From: Shimia sp. R10_1
GTDB lineage: Bacteria > Pseudomonadota > Alphaproteobacteria > Rhodobacterales > Rhodobacteraceae
Reading direction: 5' to 3'
Length of the DNA stretch: 64,000 bases
Assembly (NCBI RefSeq): GCF_017744095.1
Contig: NZ_JAGHQX010000006.1
Location: forward strand, 264,610-328,609
This document shows, piece by piece, positions 25,108 to 32,682 of this stretch; position 1 is the first letter of the stretch; every line of letters starts with the position of its first letter. A program made the translations under genes and the position numbers. The notes beneath the pieces are model-generated. The model saw nothing but the letters and a program-made list of their open reading frames with translations, made no database searches and had not been told where the DNA came from.

Positions 25108-26280
25108 ATGAACAAGTGGCTCATTTCGAGCGCAGTTTCGGCTGTGCTAATGGCAACCACCGCGCAGGCTGACATCAAGATCGCCCACGTCTATGGCAAA
25201 ACCGGCCCGTTTGAGGCCTACGCCAAGCAAAGCCATGACGGCCTGATGCTCGGACTGGAATATGCCACAGGTGGCACGATGGAAATCGACGGTGAGAAAA
25301 TCGTCGTGATCGAGAAAGACACCCAACTCAAGCCCGACAATGGCAAAGCCCTGCTGGAAGAGGCTTATGGTGATGACGAGGTCGATCTCGCCATTGGTCC
25401 GGTCAGCTCAGGTGTGGCCCTCGCCATGCTGCCTGTCGCCGAAGAGTATGAAAAGCTCCTGATTGTCGAGCCGGCCGTCGCCGACAGCATCACCGGCGCC
25501 AACTGGAACCGCTATATCTTCCGCACCGGGCGCAACAGCTCGCAAGACGCCATTGCCAATGCCATTGCACTGGCGGGCGAAGACGTGCAAATCGCCACGC
25601 TGGCGCAGGACTACGCCTTCGGCCGCGACGGCATCGCCGCCTTCCGCGAAGCGCTTGAGGGTCAGGGGCAGGCGATTGTCCACGAAGAATACGTGCCCAC
25701 CGACACCACCGATTTCACCGCCGCCGCAGAGCGGATCTTCACCGCGATGAAAGATCTGGAGGGCAACAAACGCCTGTTCATCATCTGGGCGGGCGGCGGC
25801 AATCCCATGGGTAAGATTCAAGCCATGGATCCCTCCCGCTTTGGCGTGGAAATTGCCACCGGTGGCAACATTCTGGCCGCCATGAAAGCCTACAAGGAGT
25901 TTCCGGGGCTTGAGGGCGCGACCTACTACTACCACGACATCCCGCAAAATGAGGTCAACGACTGGCTCGTGAAAACCCATGAGGAGCGCTTTGGCACGCC
26001 TCCAGATTTCTTCACCGCGGGCGGCATGACCGCCGGGATCGCCGCTGTTGAAGCGATCAAAAAGGCAGGCGGCACTGACACCGAAGATCTGATTGCGGCC
26101 ATGGAAGGCATGGAGTGGATGACTCCCAAGGGCAAAATGATGTTCCGCGCCGAGGATCATCAGGCGCTCCAGCCAATGTATCACTTCAAAATCCGAGTGG
26201 ATGACAGTGTGGAATGGGCCATCCCCGAACTGGTGCGCGAAATCGCCATCGACGAGCTGCCCATCCCGGTGCGCAACTGA
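25108..26280 (+). CDS. Liv-type periplasmic substrate-binding protein
   Basis: The 390-residue exported protein is the binding component of a hydrophobic/aromatic-acid ABC importer. Signal peptide MNKWLISSAVSAVLMATTAQA is followed by the two-lobe Peripla_BP_6 fold: IKIAHVYGKTGPFEAYAKQSHDGLMLGLEY near residue 23, DLAIGPVSSGVALAMLPVAEEYEKLLIVEPAVAD near 94, and LAQDYAFGRDGIAAFREALEG near 168. In this family similar proteins bind amino acids or aromatic acids; proximity to the homogentisate operon and HpaR-like regulator points to an aromatic ligand, an inference. An AGGGAGGA site precedes the ATG. A hairpin after the gene may limit read-through. Confidence 0.92.
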   Translation: MNKWLISSAVSAVLMATTAQADIKIAHVYGKTGPFEAYAKQSHDGLMLGLEYATGGTMEIDGEKIVVIEKDTQLKPDNGKALLEEAYGDDEVDLAIGPVSSGVALAMLPVAEEYEKLLIVEPAVADSITGANWNRYIFRTGRNSSQDAIANAIALAGEDVQIATLAQDYAFGRDGIAAFREALEGQGQAIVHEEYVPTDTTDFTAAAERIFTAMKDLEGNKRLFIIWAGGGNPMGKIQAMDPSRFGVEIATGGNILAAMKAYKEFPGLEGATYYYHDIPQNEVNDWLVKTHEERFGTPPDFFTAGGMTAGIAAVEAIKKAGGTDTEDLIAAMEGMEWMTPKGKMMFRAEDHQALQPMYHFKIRVDDSVEWAIPELVREIAIDELPIPVRN

Positions 26281-26300
26281 TCTGACGGTTTAAAATCCCC

Positions 26301-26334
26301 GTGGCTCCCGGCCTTCGGGCTGGGGGCACCTTTT
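26301..26334 (+). terminator. Hairpin between binding-protein gene and ATPase gene
   Basis: CCCGGCC (26307-26313) pairs with GGCTGGG (26318-26324) around a TTCG loop, and GTG/CAC (26301-26303 and 26327-26329) extend it; CTTTTA follows. It probably protects the upstream mRNA or partly terminates, giving more binding protein than membrane components. Confidence 0.65.
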
Positions 26335-26352
26335 ACATACGCGACTTGAAAC

Positions 26353-27129
26353 ATGTCCCATCCCCTCTTGGAAACCGCCGATCTGACCGTGCGCTTTGGC
26401 GGCCACGTTGCGGTGGATCACATCTCCTGCCGTTTTGTCCCCGGTGAACTGACCGCAATTGTCGGTCCTAACGGCGCGGGCAAAACCACCTATTTCAACC
26501 TGATCTCCGGCCAGATCCCCGCCTCAGAAGGCCGCGTGCGCCTCAATGGCCGTGACATCACCCGCATGTCCGTCGCCCAGCGCACTCATCTGGGAATTGG
26601 CCGTGCCTTTCAGCTCACCAACCTCTTTCCAAATCTCTCGGTGCTGGAAAACATCCGGCTGGTGATCCAGTCCAAGGCGGGGCGGGGCTTCAACCTGTTG
26701 TCCATGGCGGATCGCCATGCCGACCTCACCGCCCCCGCGCAGGAGATTCTGGCCCGCGTGCGCATGACGGATCAGGCTGATCAAGTGGTGTCAGAGCTGT
26801 CACATGGCGATCAGCGCAAGCTGGAGGTCGCCCTGCTGATCGCGCTGGATCCTTTGGTCTACATGTTTGACGAGCCCACAGCGGGCATGAGCGTCGATGA
26901 AGCTCCCGTCGTGCTTGATCTCATCGCCGCGCTGAAAACCCGCAAGGACCGCGCCATTCTGCTGGTGGAACACAAGATGGATGTGATCCGCACGCTCGCG
27001 GATCGCATTATCGTTCTGCACAACGGTGCCTTGGCAGCCGATGGCGATCCGGCAACGGTCATGGCCTCTGATGTGGTGCAAGAGGCCTATATGGGCCGCG
27101 ATCTGGAAGAGGCGCTGGCCCATGTCTGA
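26353..27129 (+). CDS. Liv-type ABC transporter ATP-binding protein (LivG-like)
   Basis: The 258-residue ATPase has the Walker A VGPNGAGKTTYFNLISG near residue 37, the Q-loop region GIGRAFQLTNLFPNLSVLENI near 78, the signature ELSHGDQRKLEVALLIALDPLVYMFDEPTAGMS near 150 with LSHGD in place of LSGGQ (normal for LivG), and a His switch in ILLVEHKMDVIR near 201. It works with LivF at 27122 as a heterodimer beneath the two permeases. Its stop overlaps the LivF-like start by eight bases. Confidence 0.95.
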   Translation: MSHPLLETADLTVRFGGHVAVDHISCRFVPGELTAIVGPNGAGKTTYFNLISGQIPASEGRVRLNGRDITRMSVAQRTHLGIGRAFQLTNLFPNLSVLENIRLVIQSKAGRGFNLLSMADRHADLTAPAQEILARVRMTDQADQVVSELSHGDQRKLEVALLIALDPLVYMFDEPTAGMSVDEAPVVLDLIAALKTRKDRAILLVEHKMDVIRTLADRIIVLHNGALAADGDPATVMASDVVQEAYMGRDLEEALAHV

Positions 27130-27844
27130 CCCCATTCTCAAATTGGAAGGCGTGTTCACCAACATCGCGCAGTATCACATCCTGCAAGGGGTCGACCTCA
27201 CCGTGCCGCGCGGCGAAGTCACCATGCTTCTGGGCCGCAATGGCGTGGGCAAAACCACCACATTGCGCACCATCATTGGCCACTGGCGCGCCCATCAGGG
27301 CCGCGTGCTGCTGGACGGCACCGATATCACAGGCTTGCCCACGCCTCAGATCGCCCGCGCAGGGATCGGCTTTGTGCCCGAGGACATGGGCATCTTTGCC
27401 GACCTCACCGTGGAAGAAAACATGATCCTCGCCGCCGTGTCAGGCCCGATAGACCAGACCCGGCTGCAATGGCTCTTCACGGTGTTCCCAGCGCTTGAAA
27501 CCTTCTGGAAGAAAGACGCAGGCACACTTTCCGGCGGGCAGAAACAGATGCTGTCCATCGCCCGCGCCATGATTGAAGAGCGTACGCTCTATCTGATTGA
27601 CGAACCCACCAAAGGGCTCGCGCCCGCCATCATCACCACCATGGCCCGCGCCATCAAAGAGCTGAAGGCCCAAGGCGCCTCCATCCTGCTGGTTGAACAG
27701 AACTTCGCCGTCGCCAAAGCGTTGGGAGACAGCGCCAATGTGATGGATGACGGGCGCATGATCTGGTCCGGGCGCATGTCCGAACTGACCGAGGACACCG
27801 CTCTGCAGGAGCGTCTGATGGGCCTCAGCATGGAGGCCCACTGA
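27122..27844 (+). CDS. Liv-type ABC transporter ATP-binding protein (LivF-like)
   Basis: The 240-residue LivF-type ATPase starts at the ATG at 27122, overlapping the LivG-like stop. It has Walker A LLGRNGVGKTTTLRTIIG near residue 36, the Q-loop, the signature TLSGGQKQMLSIARAMIEERTLYLIDEPTKGLAP near 137 and the His-less LLVEQNFAVAKAL switch near 188 (Gln in place of His, typical of LivF). An earlier frame start at 27026 would lie inside livG. A 21-codon frame bridges exactly to the next permease gene. Confidence 0.95.
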   Translation: MSDPILKLEGVFTNIAQYHILQGVDLTVPRGEVTMLLGRNGVGKTTTLRTIIGHWRAHQGRVLLDGTDITGLPTPQIARAGIGFVPEDMGIFADLTVEENMILAAVSGPIDQTRLQWLFTVFPALETFWKKDAGTLSGGQKQMLSIARAMIEERTLYLIDEPTKGLAPAIITTMARAIKELKAQGASILLVEQNFAVAKALGDSANVMDDGRMIWSGRMSELTEDTALQERLMGLSMEAH

Positions 27845-27909
27845 TGCGCATTGCGAAAAAACAGCCCTTGGCAAAACTCGCCAGATCAAAACAGGAGGCC
27901 GCAGCATGA
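27844..27909 (+). CDS. 21-codon bridging frame between LivF-like and LivH-like genes
   Basis: This frame starts at ATG 27844 within the LivF-like stop (TGATG) and ends at TGA 27907-27909 overlapping the LivH-like ATG at 27906 (ATGA). It encodes MRIAKKQPLAKLARSKQEAA plus a final Ala, a basic peptide. Its position is exact on both sides, so it may couple translation of the two genes; a stable product is not expected. The AGGAGG for LivH lies within it. Confidence 0.45.
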   Translation: MRIAKKQPLAKLARSKQEAAA

Positions 27910-28937
27910 GTGCCGCACCAGAGCACGCCCCCACCATGGCCCGCTTGTCTGTGGGGCAACGGCTTGGACCATATGCGCCGGTTCTACTTCTTGCCGCGAT
28001 CATGGCGATCGGTCATTTGGCCATTCCTGCCACCTCAAGCTGGCTGACACTCACGCTTTCCGGCCTCGCCATGGGCATGATGATCTTTATCATGGCCTCC
28101 GGCCTCACATTGGTCTTTGGCCTGATGGATGTGATCAACTTCGGCCATGGCGCCTTTGTCTCGGTCGGGGCCTTTGTCGGCGTGTCCTTCCTGCTGCTGC
28201 TCGAACATATGAGCGGCGCCTCCAGTCTGACCCTCAATCTCACCGCGCTGATGGTGGCCATTGTTGGCGCAATGGCCGCCACCGGGCTGATGGGCTGGGC
28301 CTTTGAGCGTGTGATCGTGAAACCGGTCTACGGCCACCACCTCAAACAGATCCTTGTCACCATGGGCGGTCTGATCGTGGTGGAACAGCTGATCATCGTG
28401 CTCTGGGGCCCGGAAGAGATTTACATCACCCGCCCCGAAAGCCTGAAAGGCGCAATCACCTTTGCCGGGGCCGCACTTGAAAAATACCGTCTGGTGGCTG
28501 TGGGCATCGGCATCGTGGTGTTCCTCGCCATGCGCTGGACCCTGCGGCGCACCAAAATCGGCCTGATCGTGCGCGCCGGTGTGGAAAACGGCGAGATGGT
28601 CATGGCCCTTGGCTACAACCTGCGCCTCGTGTTCATCGGCGTCTTTGTCGCGGGATCTGCCCTCGCAGGTTTGGGCGGCGTGCTCTGGGGCCTCTATCAG
28701 GAAGTGGTAACCGCCCATATGGGCAACCAGACCATGATCCTGGTGTTCATCGTCGTCATCATCGGCGGGCTTGGCTCGGTCGAGGGCTGCTTCATCGGCG
28801 CACTCATGGTCGGGCTTTTGCAGAATTACGTGGCCTTTCTCGAACCCAAAGCCGCGCTGATCTCCAACATCGCCCTGATGGTGGCGATCCTCATGTGGCG
28901 CCCGATGGGCATGATCCCCGTGGTAAAGGCGAAATAG
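27906..28937 (+). CDS. Liv-type ABC transporter permease (LivH-like)
   Basis: The 343-residue protein carries about eight hydrophobic segments in the branched-chain amino acid permease pattern, with FIMASGLTLVFGLMDVINFGHGAFVSVGAFVG near residue 60 matching the LivH signature (GxVNxxHG), and MVMALGYNLRLVFIGVFVAGSALAGLGGVLWG near 235. It forms half of the membrane channel with the LivM-like protein. It has an additional roughly 25-residue N-terminal stretch before the first membrane segment. AGGAGG precedes the ATG. The LivM-like gene follows two bases past its stop. Confidence 0.92.
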   Translation: MSAAPEHAPTMARLSVGQRLGPYAPVLLLAAIMAIGHLAIPATSSWLTLTLSGLAMGMMIFIMASGLTLVFGLMDVINFGHGAFVSVGAFVGVSFLLLLEHMSGASSLTLNLTALMVAIVGAMAATGLMGWAFERVIVKPVYGHHLKQILVTMGGLIVVEQLIIVLWGPEEIYITRPESLKGAITFAGAALEKYRLVAVGIGIVVFLAMRWTLRRTKIGLIVRAGVENGEMVMALGYNLRLVFIGVFVAGSALAGLGGVLWGLYQEVVTAHMGNQTMILVFIVVIIGGLGSVEGCFIGALMVGLLQNYVAFLEPKAALISNIALMVAILMWRPMGMIPVVKAK

Positions 28938-28939
28938 TG

Positions 28940-29995
28940 ATGCTGAAAACCCTGCTGTCTGGCGACATGCCCCGCGCCCCCATCCTCTCTGCCCTGCTGG
29001 TGGTGATCCTGATCTGCCTCGCGCTGGCCCCTTTCCTGTTTCCGGGCGTGCGCTCTGTGGATACGGCGGCGCGCATCTGTATCTTCATTGTGCTGGTGGC
29101 ATCCTATGATCTGCTGCTGGGCTATGGCGGCATTGTCAGCTTTGCCCACACCATGTTCTTTGGGCTGGGGGCCTATGGCGTCGCGCTGGCCTCCACCCAT
29201 CTGGGGCGCGGCTTTGACAGCCTGCTGATCGGCACGCTCGGGGGCGCGGCCGTCGCCGCCACGCTGGCACTGGTCATCGGGCTGTTTTCCCTGCGTGTCC
29301 GCGCCATCTTCTTTGCCATGATCACATTGGCCGTGGCCTCTGCCGTGGCGGTTCTGGTCAGCCAGCTCTCCGGCCTCACCGGCGGCGAAGATGGGCTCTC
29401 CTTCAAGATCCCCCGCGCCCTTGGCCCCGCCTTCAAATTCGCAGACGGCGAGATCTTCGGCGTCAAAGCCAATGGCAAATTGCTCAAATACTACCTGATC
29501 TTTGGCGCCTGCCTGATCCTCTTCCTGCTCATGCTGCGCATTGTGAATTCGCCCTTTGGCCGCGTGCTGCAATCCATCCGCGAGAATGATTTTCGCGCCG
29601 AGGCGATCGGCTACCGCGTGGTACATTACCGCGTCGCAGCCACCTGCCTCTCTGCCGCCATCGCCGCCTGCGCGGGCGCGCTCTATGCGATCTGGCTGCG
29701 CTACGTCGGGCCAGACACCACTCTGTCTATGGAGATTATGATCGACATTCTGCTGATGGTGGTGATTGGCGGCATGGGCACCATGTATGGCGCGGTGATC
29801 GGTGCCACGCTGTTTGTGCTGGCTCAAAACTATCTGCAAAACCTGCTGTCCCTTGCCGGAGACAGCGTCGCCACCCTGCCCCTGCTGCCTGATCTGCTCA
29901 ATGCAGACCGCTGGCTGCTCTGGCTGGGTGTGCTGTTCATTCTGTCGGTCTACTTCTTCCCGACAGGTATCGTGGGCCGCCTGCGCAACAACTAA
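28940..29995 (+). CDS. Liv-type ABC transporter permease (LivM-like)
   Basis: The 351-residue permease contains VASYDLLLGYGGIVSFAHTMFFGLGAYGVALA near residue 52, the LivM signature, and later ENDFRAEAIGYRVVHYRVAATCLSAAIAACAGALYAIWLRYVGPD, followed by VIGGMGTMYGAVIGATLFVLAQNYLQ. An extra periplasmic or cytoplasmic stretch (LSGLTGGEDGLSFKIPRALGPAFKFADGEIFG) near 150 is the usual LivM loop. The start is the ATG at 28940; a longer frame starts inside the preceding gene. It closes the importer operon and converges with DUF3095, with two bases between. Confidence 0.92.
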   Translation: MLKTLLSGDMPRAPILSALLVVILICLALAPFLFPGVRSVDTAARICIFIVLVASYDLLLGYGGIVSFAHTMFFGLGAYGVALASTHLGRGFDSLLIGTLGGAAVAATLALVIGLFSLRVRAIFFAMITLAVASAVAVLVSQLSGLTGGEDGLSFKIPRALGPAFKFADGEIFGVKANGKLLKYYLIFGACLILFLLMLRIVNSPFGRVLQSIRENDFRAEAIGYRVVHYRVAATCLSAAIAACAGALYAIWLRYVGPDTTLSMEIMIDILLMVVIGGMGTMYGAVIGATLFVLAQNYLQNLLSLAGDSVATLPLLPDLLNADRWLLWLGVLFILSVYFFPTGIVGRLRNN

Positions 29996-29997
29996 TT

Positions 29998-31188
29998 TCA
30001 GGCGGCCCGCATCCGCAGATCATGCATCGCCAGCGCATAGCCGCCAGCCGCCCCATCCACAAAATGCATATGGGTCCGCTCCACCGGGGCGGGCACAATA
30101 CAAGTCATCATCGCCGCATCCTGCACATGCATCCCATAGTGGATCAGCCCGCGCGCCTGCGCCTTCTGCAAAATCGCCTCAATCTGCGCCCGCATCTCAG
30201 CGTCGCAATCCAGCGTCATCTTCAGCCCATCATCAAACTTCTGATAATCAGCATTCCGCGCCACATCCGCTGTGTAAAGCACCGGGTCAAACTGCCCCAA
30301 CCGCCGCCCACTGCGCAGCAGGCCCCATAAAAACGCACTGACCAGTGTGGCCTTGGCCTTGCGCCACCACAATGGCCCAACAGGGCGGATATGCGCCTCA
30401 AGCGCCAGGCCCGGCGGCGGGAACACCGCTTTGGGCCCGTCTGCTGGCACCGGATGTGCCCCGCGTGTCTCTGTCTGTGTCGCCGCAATCACCGCCTGCG
30501 CCACCTCCGCAAAGTCGGCCTCAGAAGTGCACTCTTGCGGCTCCATCACCAATGACAAAATGGCGCCGCGCGCCGCCTCCATATTGGCCCACTGACAGCT
30601 GAGCCCGCTCAGATCCGGCACATCAGAGGCATCTCTCTGCACAACAGCAAAACGCCCCGCCTTCATTTCACTTTCCAGCCAAGTGAGACCTCCGCCCGCA
30701 AAGCTCGCATAATCCACGCCCTCTGCTGGGGCATAGCGCGCCACGCGCACATCCTGCCCCACCGCGCGAATTTCGCCCACCGTGGCCATCGCCACCCGCA
30801 AACGCAGCCCATATTCCTGCCACGCCCAGTGCCGCACCGCATCCAAAGCAGCCTCCGCCGCCGCACGCTGGCCCGGCCACACGGCAAACTGCGCGCCATC
30901 CCCGCCAAACACATAAGGCAGCTTGGCGCGCTTTGCCGCGTTCAACTGAGCCGAAATCACCGCCGCCCCCACAAGGTTCACGGCTTTGTAGCGTCCTTTC
31001 GCAATCTCTTCTGTAGAGCCAACAATATCAGCCGCGCCCACCACCCAGTCCTCTGGCAAAGGCGCATAACCCGAAGGCTCCGCCATCCGGTCAAACTCCT
31101 GAAAGCGCGGCAACGCTTCGTAAAAACGCTCTGGCCCGTGGCCTGGGTGCGGCTCACTAGGCGGAATGGGAATGTTTTGCGTGCTCAT
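29998..31188 (-). CDS. DUF3095 protein, resembling a degenerate class III nucleotide cyclase
   Basis: The 396-residue cytoplasmic protein belongs to DUF3095. Residues 47-130 contain VVGAADIVGSTEEIAKGRYKAVN and LPYVFGGDGAQFAVWPGQ, which look like the metal-binding Asp segment and the second Asp loop of class III adenylyl/guanylyl cyclase catalytic domains (DIxGST...GGDG). A further part has YGLRLRVAMATVGEI near 145 as in cyclase dimerisation strands. Purine-specifying and transition-state residues are not obvious, so activity is doubtful. The start at 31188 is chosen because family homologues begin with FYEALPRF after a short tail; the longer frame is not supported. Confidence 0.75.
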   Translation of the reverse strand: MSTQNIPIPPSEPHPGHGPERFYEALPRFQEFDRMAEPSGYAPLPEDWVVGAADIVGSTEEIAKGRYKAVNLVGAAVISAQLNAAKRAKLPYVFGGDGAQFAVWPGQRAAAEAALDAVRHWAWQEYGLRLRVAMATVGEIRAVGQDVRVARYAPAEGVDYASFAGGGLTWLESEMKAGRFAVVQRDASDVPDLSGLSCQWANMEAARGAILSLVMEPQECTSEADFAEVAQAVIAATQTETRGAHPVPADGPKAVFPPPGLALEAHIRPVGPLWWRKAKATLVSAFLWGLLRSGRRLGQFDPVLYTADVARNADYQKFDDGLKMTLDCDAEMRAQIEAILQKAQARGLIHYGMHVQDAAMMTCIVPAPVERTHMHFVDGAAGGYALAMHDLRMRAA

Positions 31189-31322
31189 GCGCCAGCCCTG
31201 TTGGTTTGCACGCTCCAATCTACGCATTGCCACCGTGCAGAGTTCATCTTTTTTCAGCAGTGTCACAGCCTTGTGCGCCCGCGTGCGCATCGCGTGAAAT
31301 CGCACCGGACCTCTTGCCATTT

Positions 31323-31344
31323 AGACAGACATACTGTCCTGTCT
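31323..31344. promoter_or_regulatory. Palindromic operator candidate between DUF3095 and MFS genes
   Basis: AGACAG (31323-31328) mirrors CTGTCT (31339-31344) around ten bases, with an additional internal GACA/TGTC pair. It lies 20 bases before the ribosome site of the MFS gene in a divergent gap. TetR-type repressors bind sites of this size and shape. Confidence 0.35.
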
Positions 31345-31364
31345 GCGCCGAGGGAGGAATTTTC

Positions 31365-32537
31365 ATGCGCGCAGATCTGATCTTGCTGTGCTTGGCCTAT
31401 GTGCTGAGCCAGTTTTTCCGGGCCTTTCTGGCGGTGCTGACGCAGGTACTGGAGGTCGACCTCGGGGCCACCGCAGCGGATCTGGCCTTTGCCTCAGGCC
31501 TCTGGTTCCTGATCTTTGCGGGCATGCAAATCCCCGTCGGCGCCGCGCTGGATCGCTTTGGGCCGCGCCGCACCACCGCTATTCTGCTGCTTCTGGGCGG
31601 CGGTGGCGGGGCCGCGCTCTTTGCCGTGGCCACGGCCCCGATCCATATCTCAATCGCCATGGCGCTGATCGGCATTGGATGTTCGCCGGTGCTGATGGCC
31701 AGCTATTTCATCTTTGCCCGCAGCTACCCGCCCGCGCGCTTTGCCACTCTGGCGGCACTGACGCTGGGTGTCGGCTCCGTGGGCAACCTGATCGCCGCCT
31801 ACCCCACCGCATGGGCCGCAGAAACCATCGGCTGGCGCGCCACGCTCTGGGTGCTCGCCGCCGTCAGCAGCCTGCTCGCAATCGCCGCATGGCGCATGGT
31901 GCAAGATCCCCCCGCCGCGCAAAGTGACACGCGCGGCTCTGTACTTGATCTGCTCAAACTGCCCGCCGTTTGGCTGCTGATCCCGCTGATGTTTTTCAAC
32001 TACATGCCCTCCGCCGGCATTCGCGGTCTCTGGATCGGGCCTTATCTGTCGGATGTCTTTGCCCTCACCACTGGTGAAGTCGGACAGGCAACACTGGCCA
32101 TGGGGCTGTCTATGATCCTTGGCACCTTCGTCTATGGCCCTGCGGATCGCCTGCTCGGCACGCGCAAATGGATCATCATTGGGGGTGCGTCCGTCTCTGC
32201 CGCAGCCCTGATCGCCCTGACACTCTTTGCCAAGCAAAGCGCCCTCACCGCCGTGGTCCTCATGTCCATCGTCGGCTTCGCCGGTGCGGCATTCCCTGTG
32301 ATGATCGCCCATTCGCGCAGCTTCTTTCCCGAACACCTGACCGGGCGGGGTGTCACTCTGATGAACCTCTTTGGCATCGGCGGCGTGGGTGTGATGCAAT
32401 TTGGCTCAGGCAAGCTGCACAGCGCCGTTGCGCCCGACAATCCATTGCTGGCCTATCAGATGATTTTTGCTGGCCTCGCCGCGGTGCTCATCATCGGCGC
32501 GCTCATCTATTGTTTCTCCGAAGACCGCCTCGACTGA
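31365..32537 (+). CDS. MFS transporter
   Basis: The 390-residue permease has 12 hydrophobic segments with AGMQIPVGAALDRFGPRRTTAILLLLGG near residue 46 as the loop 2-3 signature, a glycine-rich region LIGIGCSPVLMASYFIFAR near 100 and YGPADRLLGTRKWIIIGG near 248. It resembles drug- or metabolite-type MFS exporters but the substrate is not deducible. The ATG at 31365 follows AGGGAGGAA. It starts divergently from DUF3095 across a gap with a TetR-type dyad. Confidence 0.85.
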   Translation: MRADLILLCLAYVLSQFFRAFLAVLTQVLEVDLGATAADLAFASGLWFLIFAGMQIPVGAALDRFGPRRTTAILLLLGGGGGAALFAVATAPIHISIAMALIGIGCSPVLMASYFIFARSYPPARFATLAALTLGVGSVGNLIAAYPTAWAAETIGWRATLWVLAAVSSLLAIAAWRMVQDPPAAQSDTRGSVLDLLKLPAVWLLIPLMFFNYMPSAGIRGLWIGPYLSDVFALTTGEVGQATLAMGLSMILGTFVYGPADRLLGTRKWIIIGGASVSAAALIALTLFAKQSALTAVVLMSIVGFAGAAFPVMIAHSRSFFPEHLTGRGVTLMNLFGIGGVGVMQFGSGKLHSAVAPDNPLLAYQMIFAGLAAVLIIGALIYCFSEDRLD

Positions 32538-32618
32538 GCGGTTTCAATGCTACAAATTCACCCACTTGTGAGCCATCATCGCAAAGCAGAATACCCCTCA
32601 TAAGCAATTTCCGTCGTC

Positions 32619-32658
32619 CGCCCTCTTTTTTCTTGGGCAAAACAGGGCTAAGAGGGCG
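32619..32658 (+). promoter_or_regulatory. Hairpin in the asd leader
   Basis: CGCCCTCTT (32619-32627) pairs perfectly with AAGAGGGCG (32650-32658) around 22 bases, 25 bases before the asd start. Its 3' side is not followed by a T-run. A leader hairpin, terminator relic or operator are possible. It does not resemble a lysine riboswitch, being far too short. Confidence 0.4.
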
Positions 32659-32682
32659 CGTCGTTAGAAATGGAGACCAAAG

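Noticed and set aside
32538..32682. Lysine riboswitch before asd
   Set aside because: The region is only 145 bases and has one simple stem, far from the multi-helix L-box.
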